DNA of 64,000 nucleotides from Juglans regia (taxonomy: Eukaryota; Streptophyta; Magnoliopsida; Fagales; Juglandaceae), in assembly GCF_001411555.2 (NCBI RefSeq), contig NC_049916.1:8335889-8399888 (forward strand), in the 5' to 3' direction. Under the pieces are notes generated by a model. That model had not been told where the DNA came from, ran no database searches, and was given only the letters and a program-made list of their open reading frames with translations. The first letter of the stretch is position 1, and each line of letters starts with the position of its first letter. Both the position numbers and the translations under genes were made by a program. Positions 12,401-23,391 of this stretch are shown piece after piece.

Positions 12401-15400
12401 TGTCCATGCGTGATCTATAGGGGCTCCAGACCACTTTCATAGTTCCCCATCTTGCCCCTCAAATCAAACTGAGTCACCGAAGCATGACCCCCGTATTCAG
12501 AGTTGCCGCGTATGATTGCCTCGCCACCATGGTTGTGCTTGGGTCTTTTTGTTTCAACTCCAAATTGATGTTCTCATGACCGGATGTATTCTTCTGGCTT
12601 TCCTTTCCCTCCATAACCCATCATCATGAATGGAGAAAAACAGAAAAGCAGCTCTACGCAACTTGACAGCAAATTTCTCCCAACCTAGACACTTTCATAC
12701 CCTTCCGAAATGACTAGAACACCCCGCCGGCCTCCTCCACCATATTCGGTAATGGTTAGATATCTACCATGTACGTTGGAGCATCGTTGAGCCATGAAGG
12801 CTCTGTTTCCTTCACGTAAGTGTTTTATGAATTCCAATTTTCTCTCCGCTTGCTTCCACTGTAGCTGCCAGCCACCTTATACCACTACGACCCATAACTA
12901 CAGACCCCCAAACCCTTCTACTCTTCTCTATAATTTTTATTGAGGATCTCCATGTTCTTGGTGAAAACTCAAAAGCCTTCGATTCCACCCAAAAATGCAC
13001 AAATTGACCCATAATAATCTTCAAACCTTCGATTTCAAATGTAAAGGCTTCCTAAGCTCCATTCCTATACGTTCAGTCAAAATTGGTTTTGATTGGACAT
13101 GAACTATATAAATAGCTCTTTTTTTTATTGAACATGAACTCAAAAGCTTTTTTCTTTTTCTTTTAAAGCTTACAAACAGATCCCTGATACTCCCCACCCC
13201 TAAGCAAGAAACCCAAGTGGTTGCTCCAATTAAAACAAAGCACCGAGCATTAGCCAACAAAGAGCATCCTCAATGGCTTGGCCAAAGTTAAAGGATGGCT
13301 AAAATTTAGATAATCTGTGCCAAAAAGACCCCACATTGGATTGGGCATCTCTAAAACAATTTGGACTTCTGCTACAGTGGTTGGCCAAAGATGGAGAACC
13401 ACAATTGATTCACTAAACATTAAAATATTAATTTCTCACTCCAACCACTTGTAGGTGTTTATGTAGGTGCAAATTTTTTATTGACATTGGAATGGGTATG
13501 TTGCTAGATATTTGGTTAGTGAATAAGAAATTTTGATAGAATTTTAGATAAGTTTAATCTCAATTTTTGGTTATTAGCAATAAATGACCTTTGAAAATAT
13601 GATTTTTTTTAATATTAATTTAATTAGAATATAATTATTATTAATATTAAATTGGTAAAATTATAAAATGTGATACAAATAAATTAAATAAAAAAATATT
13701 AATTTAATAATATTTTATTATTATATAGAGAATGAATGGCTAATCCAATGTGGGGATTGAATTTAAATGGAATGGGCAAATGCAAAAAAGTGTGATATTG
13801 GCTAAATTTTGAAGATGCAATTGGCCAAGCCAATGAGGATGCTCTAATATTGTTGTGCATCAATGGTATACAAAAATAACGTGTGATATTGAATTTCCAC
13901 CATTTCCATATGGTAGAAGACCAAAGTTTACAAGAATATAAGGGAAATTTAACAGACTGCCAGTGAATGCTCTTTATTTCAGGAAGATTTCACCAAAGAA
14001 CTCAAGCCCCTATTCGATTACTGCCACATTCAGCCTCTCAATTTCATGTGCCTCTGCTGAATTTTGATTCCTCTTAGGATGTCTTCACGCATCCTTACTC
14101 GACTGTGTTTAATAGAACTTTAAACAATTGAGCCATAATATTTGAAATTTTCTTCTTTCACTCTATTTTTCGACGCATGATGATGATGTGGATGCATCTC
14201 CAGCTTCTCCCCTAAATGGAGGAAGATTTCCAAGCCTATTGTAAGATTTCTGTCAATGCCTTACATGTATATGTACAGTAATTTGTGTGTGGTAGATTGT
14301 GTGAGTTGAATTTGACGTTTGGCAGAATTTTTTGCAGAGGGGGTACAAAATTGGTGGATAGGTTTTTCCCCGTGGTTTTGATATATCATTGACACTAGAT
14401 TCTTCATTTTTTAGGCATCTTTGAACAGCCAAGATGGCTGGAAACATATAATTGACCCAATTATACAAGCCACTTCCTCGCAATAATCCTTCTCAACTGT
14501 GATTTCCATAATGAATAGATGTATTTCTCTCAAGACATGTAGTCATCCCTCTTATTGAGGATGTCCTTTAAAACTCAGCGTCTATTATATTTTTCTTACA
14601 GTCATTTTGTACATGTTCATAGTTGGTTGCTCTGCTTTTGAGGCCAAAGAAGGATCACGGTTACAGGTTTTATGGGACATATATCACCACTCTGTCAGAT
14701 ACACTGTCATCATCCTAAGCATTGTTAACACCTTTAAAGGTTTTGACATCTTGGAGCCCAATGATAAGTGGAAGAAGATATAAATCGGAATTCTAATTTT
14801 CCCCAGGCATCAATGCAGCATTTTAGAATCTATAACTTGGTACATTGTTAGCAAAAGAAAAAAGATGAGCTCAGAGAAGTACCCCTCCTATGGCTCTCCT
14901 ATTGGAAAGGAAAGGAAGAGTTGGATTGGCTAACTCCCCCACCAAAGGTTTCTGGTGATATTCAGAAGATGATTTGGGAGGATTCTACCATAAAGAATCT
15001 AAGGTGTAGATAAAAGTCCACATGGGGTTCTTGGACATATTTTAAAGAATTGAGTTCTTTATTGGGTGTTTGGTGCTTGGGGATCAATGGCTTTTAGGTA
15101 TGTTATCAAATTACTAGGTAGATCAAGTTAATGGTGGTGTCAAGAGCTGTTCACTTCACTAATTAATAGTAGAGTTGTAACATTTGCTAAAAGATGTTCC
15201 CATAGTGCATTTCACCGTGTGAGCTGTTCAACTCAATTTCATCAAAAAAAGGAAAAGCATCTGCTCTTCTATATAAACTCATTAGATGCTTTTACTCTTG
15301 CATTTTGCAAGATGAAAATCAAACGCTTAATCAAATAGGTTATTAGACAACCCAAGAAGTTTATTTACGTATACAATTTGATCTGAATTGGTTTTCTTAG

Positions 15401-18400
15401 TCTCTACACAATTCCCGCACATGGCACAGGTCCACAACTAATGATGAAACAATAAGGGATGAAAATGTGCAAGCAGGAAAAAAGGATTACCTCATCAGAA
15501 GGATCTGAAAGCGCTTTCAGAAGGGTGTCAAATATGTCATCAAGGGAACTCAAGACCTGTTTCACATAGAAAATAAATTAGAATGTTATTGACCTCAAAA
15601 AAAGAAAGGGAAAAGTTAACCGCAATCAGAAATTCAGAGCAAAACAACAGGCGAAAATAAATGACAGAGCAATCAATTGGTAAAAGTGGGCTTATTACAA
15701 ACTTTCACCTCTTCCTGATTTGGTACACCACTTAGTTTGCTATCTTTTATCAGTAATATTAATTAAAGAAGGTAATAAATGAAATACCATGTAACCAGGT
15801 CAGGTTACACGTGCTTTTTTCAAGTATGGCTTAGCCAGAGACCATGTTGATGTACATATTTCATGTCTTTTTTCACTTCTTGGCACTACATATTTCATGG
15901 CACGTATACAACTTATATCTCAGTCACGTATTCCAATAGCTGTATTGAGCTAAGCCAAATGCCTGCACCAACAGTTGCAAATGAGCTGAGAGAAAAACCT
16001 GTCTATCCAAACACACCTCAATAAGAATACAGGAGCTTCACTTCCGCATAAGCCATTAAAATATAAGTTCAAGCTTGGCTCAACAAAACCAAGCTCAGAA
16101 GCTACTAAACTAGCTCAAGCATGTTACCCCCAAGAAGTTGCTGGCAACAAACTTTTTAGGAAACAAGCACACTTCGAAGCCCCGCCTCAAACTTAAAAGC
16201 TGAAATTCAATAAACTAACCACTGATCATTGTCAAGACCATCTGGCAGGCCCTCATTTTTAGAACCTAAGTTGCAAAGGTGGAAAAGGCAATTTATGGAC
16301 AGGTCACATACATTAATTGCTTTCTTTTCCAATATGGGATGCATTGCATGAAGTAAAGCATTGCCATATTATAGCTAATTGATGAAGCTCCCAGATTTAC
16401 ATTTGATAAATATAATCATTATAAGCCTCTTTCCCTCATTTGACACAGCCTAATTTTGACCTACAACAAGCCAGCTGGCAAGCTCGACTTCTTTTTCATA
16501 ACAATTCTTAGTGTGGCTTGGGCTTAATTAGTTTAATAGGCATACAGGAGTTTGCAATCGGTGCCCTTTTAAGGAAAATTTCTAGAATATCCTCCCAACT
16601 GCCATTAATAACATATAATGAAGAGTCTCACCTTATGCATGCATAAATGTGCTAGATTAAAAGAAGTGATTTACACCATGTAATGGTAGAAAATTCATAT
16701 CCCACTCCCTAATTTAAAAAGAAAATTGGCAATGAATGTGAAAGAAATAAAGCACAGTTAAATTGCAATAGCAACCTATTTGGTCCCCTATCATCAAATA
16801 CCCAACAAGGAATCAACCAAACCAGGAGTCCGATGTATAACTAACAGACTCCCCAATAAAATTGTCAATCGGAACCAGATCAAATAATAGCAAGGAGTTA
16901 AGGCAGGCAACTAAACAAACAAAAAGGCACAGTGGCAATAGATTTAGATCGCTTTAAATCCCAACAAACATTTCAAGGAGTAAATTGTGATTAAACACCA
17001 ATTGAAAAAACGTTCAATCAGTACATCACTTGAACAGAGTACAACCATAAACATTATGTCAAGACAGGAAAACATTGAACGCAACCTCATATATATTATC
17101 CATAGTTGTGCAGTTACCTCCGTGCGATGTCTCTTTAGGAGGGTTGAAATCCAGTGCAGTGCTTCGATTCGAGTAGCCTCCCATTCACCAGATAATTGCC
17201 TGATCAGTCAAAATCACAAGTAATCACCATCAAATCATTGTGTATACTAGCCATTTTCAGGGTAACATCATAATCAAGGCAAACAAGAAACTCTTGTGAG
17301 TGCTTCTCTTTAGCTCCGCCTGAGGAGACATGCTATATATACCCATAAAAGTACAGATTTCTAGTTACATTTCAAGCCTAGTTTTTGGTTTTAAAAACCA
17401 CACCTCCTTGCAATAGTGAGGATTGCTCCTACATCGAATCTTTCAGCTGGATCAGCCATTGAACGAAGCTCTTCATTGGTTTCACGAGCAACCTTATGAA
17501 AATATAGTGTATTTAGCGGAACAGGGAAAACAATGATTTTGTCGCAAAAACTAGATAGCATCACTGCAAAATTTAGGAATAAAATAAAACACAAAACCTT
17601 CTCCTTAAAAGAAAAGTAAAAAGTGAAAGCTCAAAACAACCTACCACTCTAATTTTCTCTTCTTTATCAGATATGCAGGGCAAAATGGCTCCAAGAATAT
17701 CAGCATAATAAGGAACAAGCTGGTCCCCGCCAAGTTTTACAAACTCATTTATCTGAACAGTCAAGAATTATGTAATTGTTATCAATATCAAAGAGATTAC
17801 ATTAAAGAGATTAATTGTCAGTAAATCTAGAAAAGGTGCCAATATTTAATCTCCAATCAGATAGAAAACTATATATCGGAGAGTACTGCTGACTAAAAAT
17901 AGCAGAGTATTCTCTCTATGGTGAGTAGCAGAATTCTCTCTTTATGGTGGTTCAACATAACTCACCCATGTGATAGCTGTTAACCGAGTAAATTCATCCT
18001 GAGAAGCTGCTCTCTGTACCAGTATTTCTGCCATGCGGCCATAATCTACAGACTTCAAGAGTAGCACTGCTCGAGTCAGAAATTTTTTTTTGATTGGTAA
18101 ACAAGAATTTTATTAATGAGAATAATAGGCAAAGCCCAAGTACACAGGACTCGAGTCAGAAAGTTACAAAAGAACAAAACTATGTTGTTTCTATGTAAAA
18201 ATATTTCGCACTGATGCATAATAAGGCAATTCTTTGTTCGATTCCTAATTCAAAGGGCAAAAATCTTATGACAAAAACCATATCAGATGAAAATAAATTA
18301 CGGGCCCAAGAAGTTTAGATACTATATACATCAAAAGTTGGGATTATGTTAACAGAAGCCTTACTGGAGAGTTCTTGATCTCTTGAAGAAACTCTGAAAG

Positions 18401-21400
18401 AGCCGAATCAGCTTGTTGCCGTATTTCATGGCTAGAATCACTTAACATATTAAACAAACCTGAGATTTATCAAAGATGTGGTAAGTTCATACGCACTGAA
18501 AGAAAAGAGCAGATATAAAAGAAGATCCTCAGCTCCAAATAATGGAACAATTACCATCAAGAAAATCAGGAAGGAAACCCAGCATGTCAATATCTGGAAC
18601 ACTGTCCAATACCGTGATCCATCCTACTAAAAACTGCCGGACATAAGGATTTAGAACATTCATTCGTTCCCTTAGCAGGGGTATAAATTCTTCAATGCTG
18701 AGGAAGAAAGAATATAAGTGGTTGTCAAAATTAAAACAGTCACAACAGTTGGTAAACTTGTCTTATGATCTCTGGAATCTTAAAAAATACAAGTTAATTG
18801 TCTTAAACAGGATTAAGATGGCACACCTGAATTGATCACTTTCAGTAACAATGTCCTGTTTCATTAGAGTAAAATCTGAGAATTGATTTAACAAATAGGA
18901 AAGACTATTTTCATAAACTACAGGGATAACCCAACAATATGTTCTTTTCTTGTACAAGTGTTGGACAATGGGAGGATCCTGGAATAATTGGTTACCTTCA
19001 CAAGCCGATCCAAAAGATGAGCAGCACTTTGTACATTGGCATCTGAGTCTGCCGAGAGCTTACACAATGCATCAAAAATCTGATTAAAGAATATGATGAA
19101 ATCCCCTCTTACAACCTGGCATCAGGGCATCAGCAAAAGATAATGTATAAAGCCCACCACACATTCAAAAGAACAATCTGTAAATAATTCTGTGAATCCA
19201 CCCTCACCTTTGCGATATTATATAGAGCTTCACAAGCATAATAGCGAACTCTGCTATCTTGGTCAGAAAAAGACTTAAGCACAGGTGGCACAATTTGCTG
19301 GCAAAATGGATCACAAGCAAAAGCATAATTAAGGAAAAGGAAATTATACGAATGCATTAGGGAAGATAGACAAAAGAATTACATGTTCAATGAATTGCAA
19401 CTTAACCGAGTTATATCCTTAAAAAGTCTAGCACCAATACCACAATCAGCAAAAGATTGGTCCTCTTCAGTATTTCAACGGTACAAACTTCCCCATGATT
19501 ATACAGCAAGGAAGTCTTGATTCTAATTACCAAATTATGTAAGTTGAAATGTACGTAAGCACTTGTGAGTGTTACAAACCATTCCATAGACTATCAGTAT
19601 CTATAGCATGCCAAGACAAACTTTTGGGTCCTTTTTTCTTTTTTTGGTAAGTACAAACTTTTGGGTCCTTTATATTTCTTAATCAAGACCCTGCACAACT
19701 AACGTCATTCCAACATTCAAAACATGAATTATAAGAACGTAGCTGTGAGTGCAGCCTTTCATGTAGCACTCAATTCTGCTAGTACTAACGATAAAAACGT
19801 TCAAAGCCTTTTGTTTAGACGCTTCTGGCTTTTCTTTCGAGATCAGCTTCAGGAACAGAATTCAACTCCTTTCCGGGTACAGGTCAAGCAGAAAAAATAT
19901 TTCATCCTTCTAGTTCCGGAACTCTAGCTCAAGCAGATCATAACTAAAACATCTATGACTAGTGCCGTAAGCCAGCTCAAGCGATTCAGCAATGGTTGTA
20001 CCCAGAAAAGCGGTTTATACAACTTTAGCCAATGGAAGGGATTTTGTAGTGTGAGTAGCATTTAGGGTTTAGGGAATTCTGCACATCATGTTTCTTTTTT
20101 CTCTTTTCTTTATTCCTTTCCTTTTAGCCCTTGTAAGGCATCAACTCTCTATCCGTCAAATACATAACAAATACATGTAAACCTCAAAATAGACACAGTG
20201 ATTGAAGAAATAAAGTGTTTTTGGCACTTTGCTACCATCCTAAATGTTATATTGATATAGCAGCAATATTGACTCATACAAAAAGGAAGAGTGTGCTCAC
20301 AAGTCAACTCAGTTAATGCAGCAACATCAATGAAAGGCCTCCATTAGTAAATTCTTTATTGGTATCAGCCTACCAAGGCAGATGCACACTATCTTTGCAC
20401 ACAAGTAACAAAATCATTACCAAAAGAAAAGTAATAACAGGGTACATGAGGATCTCCAACAGTTATAAACTAAATTAAGGGAGGTGGTGGTCGGCAAGGA
20501 TCCTCAATGATTCCAAAAGGAAGAGGAGGTAGAGGATGGTTTGATTCTTGTGAGAAAGTATCTTCTCCAGCTTCTAAGGGTGGATTAGGAATTAGGAACC
20601 TACTTTTATTTAGTCGTGCACTCTTGAAAAAGTGGATTTCAAGATATCAGAATGGGAAAGGGCCTTGTGGAGGTCACTTGTAGACTCTAAACACGAACAC
20701 TTGTGGGGTGGATGATTTTCTAATGAAGTTCAAGGACCTTATTGGGTGGGACCTAGAAAGAACGTTAGAAAATGATTGGGAATGTTCTATAACCAAACTA
20801 GATTCAAAGTGAGAGAGAGAGCCAGGATTAGATTCTGGCATAATTTGTGATGTGGTCATAGGGCTCTTAGGGAAACTATCCCGAATGTGTAGTGTTAGTC
20901 ACGTTAAGGATGCTTCAGTAGTGGAACATTTGGAGATTTGTAGGGATCTCACTCAAGTTTTATTAGACCAGCTCATGATTGGAAGATGGATGCCTTCACT
21001 GCATTCTTTACTTTGTCATATCCCACTAGTTTGAAAAGTGGAGGTGATGAAAAGCTTCTTTGGGCCCCTTCCAAGAAAGGGAATTTCAATGTTCATTCAT
21101 TCTTAATGTCCTTATTCTCCATGGCAACAGTCCCTTTCCTTGGAAGAGGATCTGGCAAACTAAGGTCCTTCAAGAGAAGCATTTTTTGTTAACAGGTTCT
21201 CTAGGAAATATAATACACCATAGAAAATCTAAGGAAGTAGCATATTGTTGCAATTGATAGGTGCTGCATGGGTAACAGGAGTGGGGAGATCCAAGGATCA
21301 CCTTTTAATGCATTGTGATATGGCAAGTGCTATTGGAGTGCTTTTTCAGCTGGGTTGATTTGGCTTGGGTCATGCCCAAGAAAATAGTGGACCTTTTCGA

Positions 21401-23391
21401 CTCATGGAGAAAAGTAGGTTGTAGTCCATAAATTACAGCAATATAGAAAATGGTTCCTACTTGCCTCATATGATGTATTTGATGGAATTGGGAAAATAAT
21501 TATAGAAGCTTTAATAATCATGAACATAAAATTACATGAGCTTAAGATTTTCTTTTCTTTTCTTTTTCTTTTTCTTTTTTTTTTTCTTTGATAGGTAAAA
21601 AGAAGTTTAATAAACCAAGTAATTAGGTATGGCCCAAGTACACAGTGAGTATACAAGAGAAGAGCTTAAGATTTTCTTCTTCAACACTCTTCTCCTTTGG
21701 ACAGCTTCTATAGACTTCAATTAGCTAAATTTACATGATTTTCTTGTATCATTTTTGCTTTCTATATAGGTTTCTTCCATTCTTTCTTGAATACATTACG
21801 TGTAACTGGAATATACTTTTTGCATTTACTTACCAAAAAAGTTAAGGGTGTGTGAGATTCTGAGTACAAGAAGGAATCCAACTCTTTGATGAATTGAGAT
21901 GGGAATCCAACTTTATAAAAAGATTAAAAACTAAAAGCAAGAGCGACTTACTAAAAATATCATCCTAACAGGAACTCCAATACTTCAGAGCGGGAGAGAG
22001 AGAGAGAGAGAGAGAGAGAGCTCAAATATCCCCCTCCTCCCAACCACAAAATATGAAAATTCAATAACAAAATGCTAAAGATTTACACCATAGCTAGCAA
22101 AATCTATAAACTAACATAACCCATATATCTAACAGCAATAATGAATCTATATAAAAAGTAACGTTGTGCTATAGTGTTTTCGAGTGGAAAATATGATTTT
22201 TGTACATGGGAGAAGATTATTTGACCCCAGGTGATACAAATTCAAAGTTATGGCCAGTGGAGTTGAACTGTAAGTTAAAAATGACCATGACAATCAATGA
22301 GATAATAGTAGTTGATAAAGCATGCTGACAACAACAAAACACCTAAAGCCTCTAAGAGTAAGTTGTAAAGCAGGGTTTCTACGCCCCTTACAATTACAAT
22401 TAAATATGGAATGAAAGCAAGCCCTTTTCACTATCTATCATGGATACTTTTTTGTCCTTGCACACCTTGACTAGCACATGCCATACACAACCAACGTCAA
22501 AACCTGTACTCTATGTCGAATAAAGAGGCACATGACTATAGGGGCTCATCAGGTACTTTATAATTTATTGCCAGCATAACCGTTTTGTAATACCATAAGC
22601 AATATCACAATAGGACCAGGTATCATTTCCACTTGTTGCACACATTGTAATTAATTTATCTGCAGGTCAAGAAGTCAGTGTTCCAGTCATCCATGCTTAG
22701 CCCAACATGTCCATGCCTATCACTGGATTAGATAACCAACACTTCAACTTACATCCTGTTTAATTCAGAGAACAAGCTGCTACAGGAAGCTTATACGTTT
22801 CTAGTGAGATTCGACTCATTCAGAAATTTGTCTCCAACTCCTTACCTCGAGATGTTGAGCTGCTTCACTAGTCAACCCAACTGTCGCAGCAGCTAATCCT
22901 ATCAATCCTCCCTGCTTCAAACAAAAAAATGCAACCAATTTAACTCCACAAACCTAAGTGCAAACCAAATAGCGTTTAAAGTTTAAACACACAAATTCCA
23001 CACAGCTTCACCAATTCAATTATTACTCCTAATTCATTGAGATACCTTCCGGTGATTCGCCTGTGGCGAATATGTAAATTCGGTGGCCAACAAATGGATC
23101 ACCGCCGAAATCTTGTCGTGATCCCCAGCCGCCGCGAGCTGCTTCACAATTCCTTCAACCTATACACACATAACACAGACACATATTATACGCATATGCA
23201 AGTCCTCCAAGATCCAATAAAAACCACCCAAAACCCTAGAGAAATTACCAAAGTGGAGAGAAAAGGGTAGAGGGTGTGAGAGAGAGAAAGGATTGTGGTA
23301 CCTCAAGAGCGGCATTCTTGCGCTTCTCGTAGAGCTTGTCGGAGAGATTTCGAAGCACGGAGGCGGGAATCACAGAGAACACGTCGGCCAT
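437..23391 (-). CDS. VAC14: VAC14 homologue, scaffold of the PI(3,5)P2-regulating complex (3' end beyond window)
   Basis: Plant VAC14 is a HEAT-repeat scaffold that holds the FAB1/PIKfyve kinase and the FIG4/SAC phosphatase on vacuolar and late endosomal membranes. Eighteen exons with GT/AG borders join in frame (1776 bp, 592 aa): 23302-23391, 23046-23159, 22846-22911, 19208-19297, 18996-19115, 18827-18855, 18555-18697, 18365-18459, 17966-18052, 17645-17752, 17404-17492, 17118-17199, 15491-15556, 10039-10154, 9796-9916, 9022-9183, 8730-8858, 437-505. The start is ATG at 23391 ([20 protein letters not shown]). Recognisable blocks are [12 protein letters not shown] (Fab1-binding region, about residues 31-90), HEAT repeats such as [17 protein letters not shown], and the Fig4-binding region ([36 protein letters not shown], residues about 480-592). 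Known plant homologues are about 740 aa, so roughly 150 C-terminal residues should lie left of position 1. No exon contains a stop. Introns total about 21 kb. Confidence 0.95.
506..2100. other. VAC14 intron, unique-looking left part
   Basis: This is the left part of the 8.2-kb intron between the exons at 437-505 and 8730-8858. It is AT-rich with several short chance ORFs and no recognised coding or repeat signature. The 5' end of the LINE at 2.1-8.59 kb may begin somewhere in its last few hundred bases. Confidence 0.5.
2142..4036 (+). pseudogene. LINE ORF1 remnant
   Basis: The reading begins [20 protein letters not shown] and contains [16 protein letters not shown], followed after a stop at about 2397 by [20 protein letters not shown]. 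This ITE-GKR ... EYGGGGRR ... IPEG pattern is the usual N-terminal domain of ORF1 in plant L1-type LINEs. A low-complexity Pro/Ser/Gly-rich section follows (2621-3352). Near 3830-4030 is [18 protein letters not shown], the end of ORF1, which recurs in the minus-strand LINE derivative at 10.75-13.25 kb. Several stops and frameshifts make it nonfunctional. Confidence 0.7.
4033..8445 (+). pseudogene. LINE ORF2 remnant (endonuclease, reverse transcriptase, zf-RVT)
   Basis: The endonuclease begins [20 protein letters not shown] (4033 onward) and continues with LQETKL (about 4132) and [40 protein letters not shown] leads into the RT. RT motifs are [17 protein letters not shown] just before the 5705 insertion, KAYDHVN (about 6640) after it, and FVDDALLF near 6930 (catalytic DD kept). 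GGLGVRNL (about 7430), SYYKAL and [20 protein letters not shown] (about 8020) mark the C-terminal RT and zf-RVT region. The reading shifts frame repeatedly, so it is a pseudogene. Confidence 0.8.
5705..6566 (+). mobile_element. 5'-truncated LINE nested inside the outer LINE's RT
   Basis: The outer RT reads [10 protein letters not shown] up to 5704 and resumes at 6567 as ECLDSRIQE, so 862 bp are inserted between. The insert ends in an A-run (6551-6566) and repeats a short RAATGT target sequence at 5699-5704 and 6567-6572. Its coding part resembles LINE zf-RVT and 3' sequence (VQSYYKSL about 5935; [20 protein letters not shown] about 6280). The first 200 bp are not recognised LINE sequence; they may be a diverged part or material joined at the 5' end. 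Confidence 0.8.
9431..9658 (+). mobile_element. LINE 3' fragment in VAC14 intron
   Basis: [20 protein letters not shown] is the end of a LINE ORF2 and matches the endings of the other LINEs in the window. A short 3' region ending CTTACAATTATAAAA and an A-run to 9658 follow. The words TTTGAAGACAAAGAA occur twice at the left edge (9431-9445 and 9452-9466). No target-site duplication was identified. Confidence 0.65.
10440..10745 (-). pseudogene. Copia reverse transcriptase fragment
   Basis: The minus strand reads [20 protein letters not shown], then [20 protein letters not shown] and [12 protein letters not shown], the core of a Copia-type RT with the YVDD catalytic motif intact. After that the frame decays ([20 protein letters not shown]). 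The fragment stops at the poly-T start of the LINE derivative at 10751, which probably cut it. The N-terminal half of the RT was not found on the far side of that insertion. Confidence 0.75.
10751..13250 (-). mobile_element. LINE derivative with ORF1 but no endonuclease or RT
   Basis: The poly-A end (T-run from 10751 on the plus strand) is followed by the shared LINE tail (ATAAGTAAATTTATTAATAT, then CAAGTACACTAGATGT). Reading the minus strand from the right, ORF1-type sequence appears at about 13020-12812 ([20 protein letters not shown]), 12312-11965 ([20 protein letters not shown]) and 11746-11396 ([14 protein letters not shown]), ending near 11350 with [16 protein letters not shown]. That is homologous to the ORF1 end of the LINE at 2.1 kb. 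Less than 600 bp of non-pol sequence lies between this and the poly A. The 5' border is approximate. Confidence 0.65.
10944..11116. repeat. Two tandem 84-bp copies, period 89 bp
   Basis: The block starting GGGCAAAACGTACCTCCCC at 10944 is repeated from 11033. Both copies continue to ACTTCCT with essentially no differences and five bases lie between them. The repeat sits in the 3' part of the ORF1-only LINE derivative and looks like a recent local duplication. Confidence 0.9.
13261..13845. mobile_element. Nonautonomous TIR element (585 bp)
   Basis: The terminal 25 bp at 13261-13285 and 13821-13845 are inverted repeats with one mismatch (AGAGCATCCTCAATGGCTTG on the left). The interior is AT-rich and noncoding, and more inverted similarity continues inward. 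No clear target-site duplication was seen, so the superfamily is undetermined. It lies in the 5.3-kb VAC14 intron beside the LINE derivative. Confidence 0.8.
13846..15490. other. VAC14 intron, nothing recognised
   Basis: This AT-rich intron sequence lies between the TIR element and the exon at 15491-15556. Short ORFs are chance openings. No repeat, RNA gene or domain signature was recognised. Confidence 0.5.
15557..17117. other. VAC14 intron, nothing recognised
   Basis: This intron separates the exons ending KRHRTE (17118-17199) and starting VLSSLDD (15491-15556). No transposon or RNA signature was seen in it. Confidence 0.5.
18083..18149 (-). mobile_element. 67-bp LINE 3' tail with 13-bp target-site duplication
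   Basis: CTCGAGTCAGAAA occurs at 18070-18082 and again at 18150-18162. Between the copies is a T-run followed by GATTGGTAAACAAGAATTTT and GCCCAAGTACACAG, the reverse complement of the LINE tail seen at 8.53 kb (CTCTGTGTACTTGGGC ... AATAAAG ... A-run). It is an extreme 5' truncation in a VAC14 intron, sense to the gene. Confidence 0.9.
19298..20479. other. VAC14 intron left of the LINE fragment
   Basis: Intron sequence between the exon at 19208-19297 and the LINE fragment at 20.48 kb. Apart from the 19-bp tail at 19634-19652, nothing was recognised. Confidence 0.5.
19634..19652 (-). mobile_element. 19-bp LINE tail with 18-bp target-site duplication
   Basis: An identical 18-bp sequence, ACAAACTTTTGGGTCCTT, lies at 19616-19633 and 19653-19670. 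The 19 bases between are TTTTCTTTTTTTGGTAAGT, whose reverse complement ACTTACC plus A-run equals the last bases of the LINE ending at 21840. It is interpreted as a LINE insertion truncated almost to its poly-A tail. Confidence 0.75.
20480..21840 (+). mobile_element. 5'-truncated LINE in VAC14 intron, carrying a nested tail
   Basis: Readable pieces include [20 protein letters not shown] and RYQNGKG (about 20580-20670), then zf-RVT-like sequence to HELKIFF and [11 protein letters not shown]. The element ends TTTACTTACCAAAAAA at 21840. It is antisense to VAC14. A 107-bp LINE tail splits it at 21555-21661. The left border is approximate. Confidence 0.75.
21555..21661 (-). mobile_element. 107-bp LINE 3' tail inside another LINE, 17-bp target-site duplication
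   Basis: GAGCTTAAGATTTTCTT occurs at 21538-21554 and 21662-21678. The insert starts with a pyrimidine tract and contains GATAGGTAAAAAGAAGTTTA, then GGCCCAAGTACACAGTGAGT, the reverse complement of the common LINE 3' end. Orientation is opposite to the LINE it interrupts. Confidence 0.9.
21841..22845. other. VAC14 intron right of the LINE fragment
   Basis: Intron sequence up to the exon at 22846-22911. Apart from the (AG)n tract at 21993-22020, nothing was recognised. Confidence 0.5.
21993..22020. repeat. (AG)n microsatellite
   Basis: About fourteen uninterrupted GA dinucleotides lie in a VAC14 intron. Confidence 0.95.

Noticed and set aside
13100..13150. Another ultra-short LINE tail (TTTTTTTTATTGAACATGAACT)
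   Set aside because: The repeated ACATGAACT does not abut the T-run, so no proper target duplication brackets it; it is inside the LINE derivative.
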